Of a DNA stretch of 18,481 bases, positions 1 through 7,323 are shown piece by piece; the stretch's first letter is position 1, and each line of letters starts with the position of its first letter. The position numbers and the translations under genes were made by a program. Source of the DNA: Arcticibacterium sp051269965 (GTDB lineage: Bacteria; Bacteroidota; Bacteroidia; Cytophagales; Spirosomataceae); NCBI GenBank assembly GCA_051269965.1, contig JBNMFK010000037.1, forward strand, positions 1 to 18,481, written 5' to 3'. The notes beneath the pieces are model-generated. The model was not told where the DNA came from, did no database searches, and was given only the letters and a program-made list of their open reading frames with translations.

Positions 1-2
1 CT

Positions 3-1715
3 GTGAGGGTGGATTACCTGCCTCTTTTAGATAACCTTACCTCTGTTTCGCTAGACTTAAATAATGCTTATAAAGTAGATTCTATTAAGGATAAAAATGG
101 AGTTTTAAGCTTTTCACACACGAGCAACACAATTACTATTACCGTTCCCAAAAAAACAAGTTCAAACGCTGACCCATCCAAACTTGTGGTATATTATCAG
201 GGCGTGGTACCTGAAGCCAATGCTGGAGAGCTGGGAATGCAGTTCACTACACATGGCAATAATGTGCCTGTTGTTTGGACATTAAGTGAGCCTTTTGATG
301 CTCCTTTATGGTGGCCATGCGTAGATAATCCAGCAGATAAAGCAGACTCTTGTGATGTATGGGTGACTATGCCGTCTTTTTATACGGCTGTTTCGCAAGG
401 TATTTTGGAAGAGATAAAAGTAAACGACGATGGCACTAATACGGCTAAATGGAAGCACCGTTATCCTATTTCTCAGTATTTGATTTCTATTGCGGCTTCT
501 AATTATGAGCTGAAAAAGCAAGAGTTCCAGTTCGGAGAAAATGGAAGAATGGATGTGTTAGATTATATCTATCCAGAAATAGCAAGAAACTCGGATTTGG
601 AAGGCCTTCTAAGTTCTACTGTAGATATGCTTAAGGAGTTTTCGGAAGTATATGGAGAATACCCTTTTATAAAAGAAAAATATGGCCATGCCATGTTTGG
701 TTTTGGTGGAGGCATGGAACATCAAACAATAAGTTCTATGGGTGGTTTTAGCACGGGCCTTATCGCCCATGAGTTAGCTCATCAATGGTTTGGCGATAAG
801 GTTACTTGTGAGACCTGGCGAGATATTTGGGTGAATGAAGGTTTTGCAGAGTTTTCTGCTCTTTACTATTATGAAAAAGCTAATGGACGTAAGGAGTATG
901 ACGCACGCGTAGCTTTTCACATGGATGCAGCAAAAGGTACCCTTAGCAGTATTGCTATTCAAAATCCTACTTCTGTTAATGCTATTTTTAACTATCCATT
1001 GACCTATCAAAAAGGTTCGGTCGTACTTCATACACTCAGGGGTATTTTGGGAGATGATGTCTTTTTTAAGACGTTAAAGGAGTTTCAGAATACAGAATTT
1101 GCATACGGAGCCGCTACAATTGAAGATTTTAAGTTGGTGGCCGAAAGAGTAACTGACTTAGAACTAAACTACTTTTTTGAACAATGGATATTGGGGACAG
1201 GCTATCCAAAATATACGTTAGGGTGGGTTCAAAACGAGAATAATACCCTACAAATGAACATTTCACACACTACCACAGGCAATGTGCCCACTTTCACTAT
1301 TCCTATGGAGGTGGAAGTGTCTTACACGAACGGCACCTCTGAAACTCAAATCATTTTTGTGGATCAAAACGAAATGAGTTTTGAGCTTTCAGACGTGAAA
1401 CAAGGAATAAGTTCAGTGCTTTTAGATCCTAAGAACTGGATAATAAAAGATTTAGAAACATTTAAATTGAATTCGACGGCGTTGTCAATCGAGAAAGCCG
1501 TTGACTTAACTTTATATCCAAATCCCACCTCTGAAGTCTTGAAAATTAAAGGAGAAAATCTATTTGAGATGGCTGTTATTGATGGTACAGGAAAAGTTTT
1601 TACAAAATCATACGGTAAAGCTATTAACGTAAAAAACCTCCCAAATGGAAGGTTTTTTGTAAGATTTAAAGACAAGGATGGTAAAGTCTTTGTAAAGTCT
1701 TTTGTGAAACAATAA
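3..1715 (+). CDS. M1-family metallo-aminopeptidase with type IX secretion sorting domain (5' end missing)
   Basis: Zinc aminopeptidase of the M1 (gluzincin) family, which removes N-terminal residues from peptides; here it should act outside the cell or on its surface. Numbered from the first visible codon, residues 1-190 form the N-terminal beta domain. The catalytic domain has GGGMEH (235-240, the exopeptidase GxMEN-type motif), the zinc motif HELAH (256-260) and the third zinc ligand Glu279, exactly 18 residues after the second His. Tyr335 in TYQKG fits the transition-state tyrosine. Residues about 495-570 look like a type A T9SS sorting domain: YPNP at 505-508, then a short beta-sandwich ending FVKSFVKQ. 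The frame is open at the window edge and no signal peptide is visible, so the GTG at position 3 is not the true start. It ends 4 bases from the end of the opposing gene. The family call is firm; the peptide substrate is unknown. Confidence 0.93.
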   Translation: MRVDYLPLLDNLTSVSLDLNNAYKVDSIKDKNGVLSFSHTSNTITITVPKKTSSNADPSKLVVYYQGVVPEANAGELGMQFTTHGNNVPVVWTLSEPFDAPLWWPCVDNPADKADSCDVWVTMPSFYTAVSQGILEEIKVNDDGTNTAKWKHRYPISQYLISIAASNYELKKQEFQFGENGRMDVLDYIYPEIARNSDLEGLLSSTVDMLKEFSEVYGEYPFIKEKYGHAMFGFGGGMEHQTISSMGGFSTGLIAHELAHQWFGDKVTCETWRDIWVNEGFAEFSALYYYEKANGRKEYDARVAFHMDAAKGTLSSIAIQNPTSVNAIFNYPLTYQKGSVVLHTLRGILGDDVFFKTLKEFQNTEFAYGAATIEDFKLVAERVTDLELNYFFEQWILGTGYPKYTLGWVQNENNTLQMNISHTTTGNVPTFTIPMEVEVSYTNGTSETQIIFVDQNEMSFELSDVKQGISSVLLDPKNWIIKDLETFKLNSTALSIEKAVDLTLYPNPTSEVLKIKGENLFEMAVIDGTGKVFTKSYGKAINVKNLPNGRFFVRFKDKDGKVFVKSFVKQ

Positions 1716-1719
1716 TTTC

Positions 1720-2196
1720 TTAAACAGGTTCTTCTATAGCTAGAGAATCTATTAGTACTGGTTTTACTGCTTCTGGTAGTGGTTCTAATTCTTCGGGTTG
1801 AGAAGGATAATCTCTATAGACTGGTGCCTCAGGAACCGGAAGAAAGAATACATCAGTAATGAAATACTTGGTGTCCCCATTCCAAGGAAAACGGACAAAT
1901 TTCTCTTGGTATACTAAAGTAACACGCTCTCCAGTATTTAAAGCTTTTCTTAAATCTACAGTAACTGAATCTGCAACGGTAGAGAAATCCCAATAGCGAG
2001 GTTGTAGGGTACCTGTTTCACCAGAGTAGCCGCCTTCATTTAGCACACCCTCGTAAGTTTTGAAAACATAGCCTCTCTCACTTAGTTTTGAGAGTGTACC
2101 TGCTCTCTCCCCTGTGCTGAAATATCCAGTACTGATGTACCAAAATGCAGCAATTAAAAGAGCTAAAACGACAAAAAAGAATATTCTACCTTTCAT
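1720..2196 (-). CDS. small membrane-anchored conserved Bacteroidota protein
   Basis: A 158-residue protein with one N-terminal transmembrane segment (about residues 4-22, FFFVVLALLIAAFWY), then a soluble domain containing GERAGTLSKLSERGYVFKTYEG (start 29, end 50) and a Pro/Glu-rich tail (121-158). The RAG-L-x-KLS-x-(R/K)GYVFKTYEG block resembles a small protein family common in Bacteroidota. From memory, members are often labelled '6-phosphogluconate dehydrogenase' in databases, although no dehydrogenase fold or Rossmann motif (GxGxxG) is present here. The function is unknown and that enzyme name should not be transferred. The gene follows the ABC permease gene by 65 bases on the same strand, so they may be co-transcribed. 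Its stop lies 4 bases from the stop of the converging aminopeptidase gene, with no clear terminator between. Confidence 0.82.
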   Translation of the reverse strand: MKGRIFFFVVLALLIAAFWYISTGYFSTGERAGTLSKLSERGYVFKTYEGVLNEGGYSGETGTLQPRYWDFSTVADSVTVDLRKALNTGERVTLVYQEKFVRFPWNGDTKYFITDVFFLPVPEAPVYRDYPSQPEELEPLPEAVKPVLIDSLAIEEPV

Positions 2197-2261
2197 TATG
2201 ATGGGTTTTTAAGGTTTACAATACAAAACAAGTGAATTTTTCTAATAAAACCTTAGCCTTG

Positions 2262-3509
2262 TTATTTAGAACGAATAGCTATTACTGGATTCATAGCGGC
2301 AGCCTGCGAAGCAGGAATAATACCTGAAAGGACACCTATGAAGCTAGCTATCACTATGCCTATGAGCATGTTAGAGCTAGTTAAAATGAGATCGAGGGAG
2401 CCTATGCTTACAAAACTTATCAAATAAACCAATAGGAGACCTATTCCACCACCAATCACACATAAAAATACAGATTCAAAAAGAAACTGGAATAAAATAA
2501 AGTAGTTCTTAGCTCCTAAAGATTTTTGAATACCAATAATATTGGTACGCTCTTTAACGGAAACAAACATAATGTTAGCTATACCAAATCCACCTATCAG
2601 CAAAGCAAATGCTCCAATAATATAACCTCCCACTCGTAAAGCTCCAAAGACAGAAGAAAGAGCATTGGCAGCAGCGTCAGGTTTATTAAGTGCGAAATTA
2701 TCGTCTTCCATAGGTCTCAAACCTCTTTTACTTCGCATTAATCCCGTAATTTCCCCCTCCAAGGATTCCATCCCTCCTTCTTTTTTCAAGGCCTGTAATT
2801 GGATCATACCATAAAGGTTTCCAGAAGAGAACATACGCTTGTGTTTAAGAAAAGGGATATATACTTTATCGTCTGGGTTGCCACCTACGTCAACAAGTTG
2901 CTTCCCTTTGATTTCTACCGCCCCAATCACAATGAATTTCTGCCCTTTTACTTTGATGCTTTTTCCTATACCATCGTTATTAGGGAAAAGTGTTTGATAG
3001 ACATCACCACCCAAAATAGCCACGCTTTGGCCAGAGTTGGCTTCTTGTTCTATGAAATATCGTCCCTGTACCACAGGCACATCCGTTATTTTATTAAAGT
3101 CATATGTAACTCCTTGCACTAAAGCATCAAAGCTGCTATTTTGGTATTTGGCGTTTGCTAGTGACCAGTCCATGATGGTCACGGCATCGGTATTTTTAAC
3201 TCGTTCTTTTAAATATTCATATTCTGAGTATTTAGGTCTGGGTCTGGTAAAATATTTCCACCAAGGATAATCATTCCCCTCTCCTCCAAAAACCCATGGA
3301 AATTTATCAACATAAACCGTGTTCTCTCCGATACTGCTCAATGAGTTTTTGATGTTAGCCTCCAAAGAGTCTACCATAGTCAGTACGCCAATAATAGAAA
3401 AAATGCCAACAGTTACACCTAAAAGTGACAATAAGGTTCTGAGCAAATTAGCTCTGAGAGCCTGCCATGCAAACCGGAAACTTTCAAAAATCAGATGTAG
3501 AACTTTCAT
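2262..3509 (-). CDS. MacB/FtsX-type ABC transporter permease
   Basis: Inner-membrane permease of the MacB/FtsX (type VII ABC) architecture, 415 residues. A first transmembrane helix (about 26-46) follows a basic amphipathic start. A large periplasmic MacB_PCD-like domain spans about 47-285. Three C-terminal helices lie at about 294-314, 336-366 and 381-401. The FtsX-family loop is visible at 318-334 (KERTNIIGIQKSLGAK), as is the closing stretch IPASQAAAMNPVIAIRSK. Such proteins couple a cytoplasmic ATPase to periplasmic events such as lipoprotein release, antimicrobial efflux or envelope signalling. No ATP-binding subunit (Walker A, LSGGQ) is encoded in this window, so the partner must lie elsewhere and the substrate is not known. 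The start at 3509 opens directly into the conserved N-terminus. A small membrane protein gene follows 65 bases downstream. Confidence 0.92.
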   Translation of the reverse strand: MKVLHLIFESFRFAWQALRANLLRTLLSLLGVTVGIFSIIGVLTMVDSLEANIKNSLSSIGENTVYVDKFPWVFGGEGNDYPWWKYFTRPRPKYSEYEYLKERVKNTDAVTIMDWSLANAKYQNSSFDALVQGVTYDFNKITDVPVVQGRYFIEQEANSGQSVAILGGDVYQTLFPNNDGIGKSIKVKGQKFIVIGAVEIKGKQLVDVGGNPDDKVYIPFLKHKRMFSSGNLYGMIQLQALKKEGGMESLEGEITGLMRSKRGLRPMEDDNFALNKPDAAANALSSVFGALRVGGYIIGAFALLIGGFGIANIMFVSVKERTNIIGIQKSLGAKNYFILFQFLFESVFLCVIGGGIGLLLVYLISFVSIGSLDLILTSSNMLIGIVIASFIGVLSGIIPASQAAAMNPVIAIRSK

Positions 3510-3809
3510 ACAATCGCTGTTTATAGAACTATAAATAAATTAAATAGTCTTCTAAGTAACAAAGCTTTTAGGAAGGAAGTCCTAGAAAATAAACAGACGG
3601 CAAATAATCAGGATTTATGGAAGCATCGATTTTATCCCACTTTTATAATTATTTAAACAAGGAAAAGAAATAATAGCCTTTTTTGAAGAATCTTGGGGTC
3701 TTTCGGTTCTACTCTTTACTTAAGTTTTAGTACCTTCTGTTCCTATTGCTATTTGTGTATAAATCTGTTTGTTAATGAATGAGCTATTAACAGATCCAAA
3801 CAAAAAATA
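3510..3809. other. divergent intergenic region
   Basis: This 300-base AT-rich region separates the minus-strand permease gene from the plus-strand gamma-glutamyltransferase gene, so promoters for both should lie here. I found no ORF or strong hairpin. A plus-strand near-match to the Bacteroidota -7 box (TAnnTTTG) is TAAATCTG at 3760-3767, one base off, about 40 bases before the ATG at 3810, but a good -33 TTG at the usual distance is lacking. No convincing match was found for the permease direction. Confidence 0.5.
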
Positions 3810-5582
3810 ATGAAACTAATCTGTTTATTTTCTCTTTCCTTTTTTCTGTTATTCTCCTGTAAAACAGGTCAAAAAGCGGACCAGATTAAAACTGGTAATG
3901 GCTTGTTTCAGCTCTTTGAGGAGCCAGAAGGGCGAGCTGCTTTTTATTCTGATAAAGAGGGCGTGTTCGCTGAAAAAGGGATGGTAGCTTCTGCTCATGT
4001 TGTCGCTTCTAAGGTAGGAACTGAGATTCTAAAATCTGGAGGAAATGCCGCTGATGCTGCCGTAGCAACATTTTTTGCTTTAGCTGTAGTACACCCTTTT
4101 GCTGGGAATTTAGGTGGTGGCGGTTTTGCAGTTATACGTGGTTCAGGTGGCGAAAAACTTGCTCTAGATTTCCGTGAAAAGGCCCCTCTGAAAGGACATA
4201 AGGATATGTATTTGGATAAATACGGGGATGTTATAAAAGGACTAAGTACGTTAGGTCATTTGGCTTCGGGAGTCCCTGGTTCTGTCGCGGGTATGGTACA
4301 ATTGCATGAGAAGTTGGGCTCAAAGCAATGGAAGACTTTGTTGCAGCCAGCTATTGATTTGGCAGAACATGGCGTGAAATTAACCTCAGGACAGGCTAGG
4401 GGGATGACCAATTATAAAGAAACTTTTCAAAAAGTAAATGGATTAAATACACCTTATTATATAAAACAAGATGGAAGTGCATGGATAGAAGGTGAGATCT
4501 TTGTTCAAAAGGATCTCGCAGCAAGTCTTAAGCGAATTAGCGAATCAAAAGCCAAGGGTTTTTATGAAGGTAAAACAGCCGAATTACTAGTGGCTGAAAT
4601 GGAAAAAGGAGGTGGCATTATAAGTCATGAAGATTTAAAAGCCTATGACGCGGTCTGGAGAGATGCCATCTCAAAAAAATACAAAGATTATGAGCTTATT
4701 TCTATGCCTCTGCCTTCAAGTGGAGGTGTGGCTTTAATACAACTAATGCGTTTGGTAGAGCCATATCCTTTGAAGGACTGGGGGTGGAATTCTGCAAATA
4801 CCATTCAGGTCATGATTGAGGCAGAAAGAAGAGTGTATGCTGATAGGGCTAAGTGGTTAGGTGATATGGATTTTGTTAAAGTACCTGTAACAGAGCTTAT
4901 GTCATATCCTTATTTAGAAGAAAGGTGGCTGTCGTTTAATGAAAATAAAGCCTCAAACAGTAAAGATATTTCCGCCGGAGCAGTCCCTTTTTATGAATCT
5001 GATGAAACCACACATTTTTCAGTGGTGGATAAGGAGGGGATGGCCGTCTCTATTACCACTACGCTTAACGGAGCCTTTGGGAGCAAGGTGGTGGTAAAAG
5101 GAGCGGGTTTTTTCATGAATAATGAAATGGATGATTTTAGCGTTAAAGCGGGTGTTCCCAATATGTTTGGTCTTGTAGGAAATAAGGCTAATGAGATTCA
5201 ACCGGGTAAACGCATGTTATCTTCTATGACGCCGACTATAGTAGAGAAAGACGGAAAACTTTTCATGGTTTTAGGCACACCGGGTGGGAGTACCATTATC
5301 ACGTCTGTTTATCAAACACTTCTGAACGTAGTAGAGCATGGTATGACTATGCAACAAGCTGTGAATGCCCGTAAATTTCATCATCAGTGGCTGCCAGATA
5401 AAACGTTTATTGAAAAAGATGCCTTGGACTTAGATGCTTTGCAAATCTTACTAAATAAAGGCTATACGATAGAAGCTCAATCAAGAACGCTAGGCAGAAT
5501 GGATTGTATTCTCGTGCACCCAAATGGGATGTTAGAAGGAGCTTCCGATCCAAGGGGAGAAAATGCAAGTGTCGGGTATTAA
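3810..5582 (+). CDS. ggt: gamma-glutamyltransferase (gamma-glutamyl transpeptidase), lipoprotein
   Basis: N-terminal nucleophile hydrolase that cleaves or transfers the gamma-glutamyl group of glutathione and related compounds. The 590-residue precursor should self-cleave before Thr400, the nucleophile in ETTHFSVVD (399-407), giving a large and a small subunit. Other conserved points are visible: Arg122 in LDFREKAP (glutamate carboxylate binding in E. coli GGT), LPSSGG (301-306), NNEMDDFS (437-444), the oxyanion-site pairs SSM (471-473) and GTPGGS (489-494), and FHHQWLPD (523-530). The N-terminus is a lipoprotein signal with LFSC, making Cys17 the predicted lipidated residue, so the enzyme probably sits on the periplasmic or outer membrane. 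Length matches the family. It is a monocistronic-looking gene with a hairpin 44 bases after the stop. The likely role is scavenging glutathione or gamma-glutamyl peptides. Confidence 0.96.
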   Translation: MKLICLFSLSFFLLFSCKTGQKADQIKTGNGLFQLFEEPEGRAAFYSDKEGVFAEKGMVASAHVVASKVGTEILKSGGNAADAAVATFFALAVVHPFAGNLGGGGFAVIRGSGGEKLALDFREKAPLKGHKDMYLDKYGDVIKGLSTLGHLASGVPGSVAGMVQLHEKLGSKQWKTLLQPAIDLAEHGVKLTSGQARGMTNYKETFQKVNGLNTPYYIKQDGSAWIEGEIFVQKDLAASLKRISESKAKGFYEGKTAELLVAEMEKGGGIISHEDLKAYDAVWRDAISKKYKDYELISMPLPSSGGVALIQLMRLVEPYPLKDWGWNSANTIQVMIEAERRVYADRAKWLGDMDFVKVPVTELMSYPYLEERWLSFNENKASNSKDISAGAVPFYESDETTHFSVVDKEGMAVSITTTLNGAFGSKVVVKGAGFFMNNEMDDFSVKAGVPNMFGLVGNKANEIQPGKRMLSSMTPTIVEKDGKLFMVLGTPGGSTIITSVYQTLLNVVEHGMTMQQAVNARKFHHQWLPDKTFIEKDALDLDALQILLNKGYTIEAQSRTLGRMDCILVHPNGMLEGASDPRGENASVGY

Positions 5583-5625
5583 TAGCACGTGTGTCGAATA
5601 CTTTGCAATAAACAAGATGGTTAAA

Positions 5626-5661
5626 GAGTGGTTTTTAATAAAAGTTTCCTTAAAACCACTC
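5626..5661 (+). terminator. hairpin after ggt
   Basis: GAGTGGTTTT (5626-5635) and AAAACCACTC (5652-5661) form a perfect 10-bp stem around a 16-base loop, 44 bases past the ggt stop. There is no strict U-run after the stem in the + direction, so it may act as a transcript 3'-end stabiliser or a weak terminator and not as a classic intrinsic terminator. Confidence 0.5.
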
Positions 5662-5830
5662 CGACTCACTTATCTACTATCAGAAAAAAGAGGATGACTT
5701 TGACTCTTTTCGAGACTTGAATTATGTATAGAAATGTCACTCCCTGTATGTTAGGTTAGTTTAAAGTGAAATGCTCTAATCTGGATGTACAGGTTTAAAT
5801 TTCCAATGTCAATTTTGGTCTAGGATCATT
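5662..5830. other. gene-free stretch
   Basis: I see no coding frame on either strand. A weak 7-bp inverted repeat, AAAAGAG (5686-5692) with CTCTTTT (5704-5710), is the only structure noticed, and it is too short to assign a role. Confidence 0.4.
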
Positions 5831-5999
5831 TTAACAAGAAACTAGAAGTTCAATAGCATCGGCCTGTATTAAAGTCTTTGGAGTCAATGACCTTTGGGCT
5901 TCGATTAAGGTATGTGCTTTAAAGATCCTTCAGAATCAAGGACTTGAAATCTGCCACGTGCTTCTTGGCTGCTTTCATGGTACCGAGTTTGATCCTGTT

Positions 6000-6209
6000 T
6001 TAACCCTTGCTTCGTTTAAGCCTCCCTATTTCCATCATCGCCCAATCTTTTTCATAACTTTCTTGCCTTTTTACTCTATCCGGGCTATTTACCATTGGTG
6101 GGTCAAAAGCCTTTTTAATAGTATTTTCTACGCGGTTTTCTAATAATGATACAGCTATTTTAGATCCTAAATCATCCTCTGGACTAGTATATCTCATATA
6201 AATTATCAT
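6000..6209 (-). CDS. unrecognised short ORF (69 codons), possibly part of a decayed gene
   Basis: A 69-residue, charged, soluble-looking product starting MIIYMRYTSPEDD, with no signal peptide, membrane segment or motif I recognise. It lies 54 bases downstream of the 131-codon ORF on the same strand. Beyond its TAA stop the same frame stays open for another 29 codons to a second TAA. A one-base shift there then opens a further stretch with a helix-like sequence (AHTLIEAQRSLTPKTLIQAD) ending at 5831. This suggests, but does not prove, that 5831-6209 is the remnant of a longer gene. It could equally be a real tiny gene or a chance ORF, so confidence is low. Confidence 0.3.
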   Translation of the reverse strand: MIIYMRYTSPEDDLGSKIAVSLLENRVENTIKKAFDPPMVNSPDRVKRQESYEKDWAMMEIGRLKRSKG

Positions 6210-6263
6210 TTATTTGTCTGAATTACTGTCTATGAGCCAGCTCATTTTGTCAGCGGAAGGTGA

Positions 6264-6659
6264 CTAATCTACTAGATAATCATGTGCCCATCCGTGTCCT
6301 TCTATAAACCTTAAATATCCTTTAAACTGAGATTCAAAAGCAGGTAGCTCTACGAAATTAGTCTTTAAAGAAATCGGTTTAGTCGGTTGGTAGTTTCGAC
6401 TTGCATCGTTAAACCAGCCTTGATATTGACTAGTGAAATCAGCTACCATATTGGCGTTATTTTTGGCGATATCTTTTTCTTGACTAGAGTCAGATATCAT
6501 ATCGTAGAATTCAGCGTTTTCACCTTTAGTCACAAAACGATATTTGCTTGTTCTTAAAGACCCTGGGCGTGCCTTAAGTTCTTTTTCTAAGAAAGTTACA
6601 TGTATGAATAGGATACGTTCCTCTAGTAATTCCTCTTTGTTTAAAGTTTTGAAACGCAT
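6264..6659 (-). CDS. hypothetical protein, 131 residues, no recognised family
   Basis: The product is soluble and charged. An N-terminal helix-rich part (about residues 6-33, rich in Glu, Leu and Lys) is followed by a region with KYRFVTKGENAEFYDMIS (41-58) and an aromatic C-terminus ending EGHGWAHDYLVD. There is no signal peptide, transmembrane helix or catalytic motif I can name. The start ATG is 21 bases downstream of the stop of the frameshifted barrel-like gene at 6681-7233, in the same direction, so both may once have formed one transcript. Amino-acid composition looks protein-like and the frame is uninterrupted, which favours a real gene over chance. Its function and its distribution in other genomes are unknown. 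Confidence 0.5.
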   Translation of the reverse strand: MRFKTLNKEELLEERILFIHVTFLEKELKARPGSLRTSKYRFVTKGENAEFYDMISDSSQEKDIAKNNANMVADFTSQYQGWFNDASRNYQPTKPISLKTNFVELPAFESQFKGYLRFIEGHGWAHDYLVD

Positions 6660-6680
6660 TTAATGAGGGCTTAACAAGCT

Positions 6681-7233
6681 CTATTCAAAAGTATAGAAAA
6701 TTCCGAAACCGCTGTTATTATTCAGGGATGCGTTTATTGATAATGTTGCCATTGAACTAATATTTGAATAATCGATATTAGCTAAGCCAAAACCAGCCGT
6801 AAACATTAAATTTTCTTTAAAATAATACATGAACCTAATTGGTGAGGCATATAGAGTTAGAGTTATACCATTTAAATCTTCAAAAATCCCTGAGGCCGAA
6901 CCCCCAAAATATGGAGCTAAGTATAATTTATCGATTAACGGAACGAACGTCCCATGTTCTATGGACGGGCCCGCTGAAATAAGGTTGTTAAAAGAAGAAG
7001 GTGCAACTGAAAAATTTCCACCGTAGGCCCAATATGAATTATCTTTTTTGATTTTACCCGAAAAGGATTGAGGTGCTTAGCACTGTGTTAGTACCCTTAT
7101 TTCTTCCTTCAGAAGTTATTTGAGCAGATAAATTTCCATTAACTATTTTTCTACCTGCCAAATCTTGGGCTGAAAGAAATTGATTACTTGCATTAAAAAT
7201 TAGAAAAAAAGGAAGTAGTTCATGTTGAGACAT
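6681..7233 (-). pseudogene. frameshifted small outer-membrane beta-barrel-like protein
   Basis: Reading from ATG at 7233 gives a 59-codon frame with a signal-peptide-like start (FFLIFNASNQFLSAQ) and then GRKIVNGNLSAQITSEGRN, stopping at TAA near 7056 after ILFG. Shifting by one base at that point opens a 123-codon or so frame that runs without stops to TAG at 6681. It begins KIKKDNSYWAYGGNFSVAPS and continues with alternating hydrophobic and polar segments and aromatic residues (KLYLAPYFGGSASG, FMYYFKENLMFTAGFGLA), ending GFGIFYTFE. A terminal aromatic strand is typical of outer-membrane barrels. A second shift may exist near the start: a more typical signal peptide beginning MNYFLFF at 7223 would need one extra T in the seven-T run. 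The alternatives are genuine decay, phase variation at homopolymers, or assembly errors. No named family is recognised. Confidence 0.6.
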
Positions 7234-7323
7234 TTAATTGAATAAGAATAATGTCTTAAAACACAATCATCTCAACCAATATTTGAAAATTCTCATAAGA
7301 GCTATGAAATGACTGCGAAATAC

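Noticed and set aside
5958..6143. A 61-codon plus-strand ORF with hydrophobic C-terminus
   Set aside because: It overlaps the minus-strand ORF at 6000-6209, has a low-complexity Phe/Tyr-rich composition typical of an antisense reading and no start context.
6232..6245. Palindrome ATGAGCCAGCTCAT between the 131- and 69-codon ORFs
   Set aside because: Arms are only 6 bp with a 2-base centre and no T-run, which is too weak for a terminator or operator call.
6829..7026. A 65-codon plus-strand ORF (starting MNLIGEAYRV)
   Set aside because: It lies antisense to the frameshifted minus-strand gene at 6681-7233, whose translation is more protein-like, and it has no motif of its own.
5583..7323. Insertion sequence or mobile element
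   Set aside because: The gene decay suggested one, but I found no transposase motif, terminal inverted repeats or target-site duplication.
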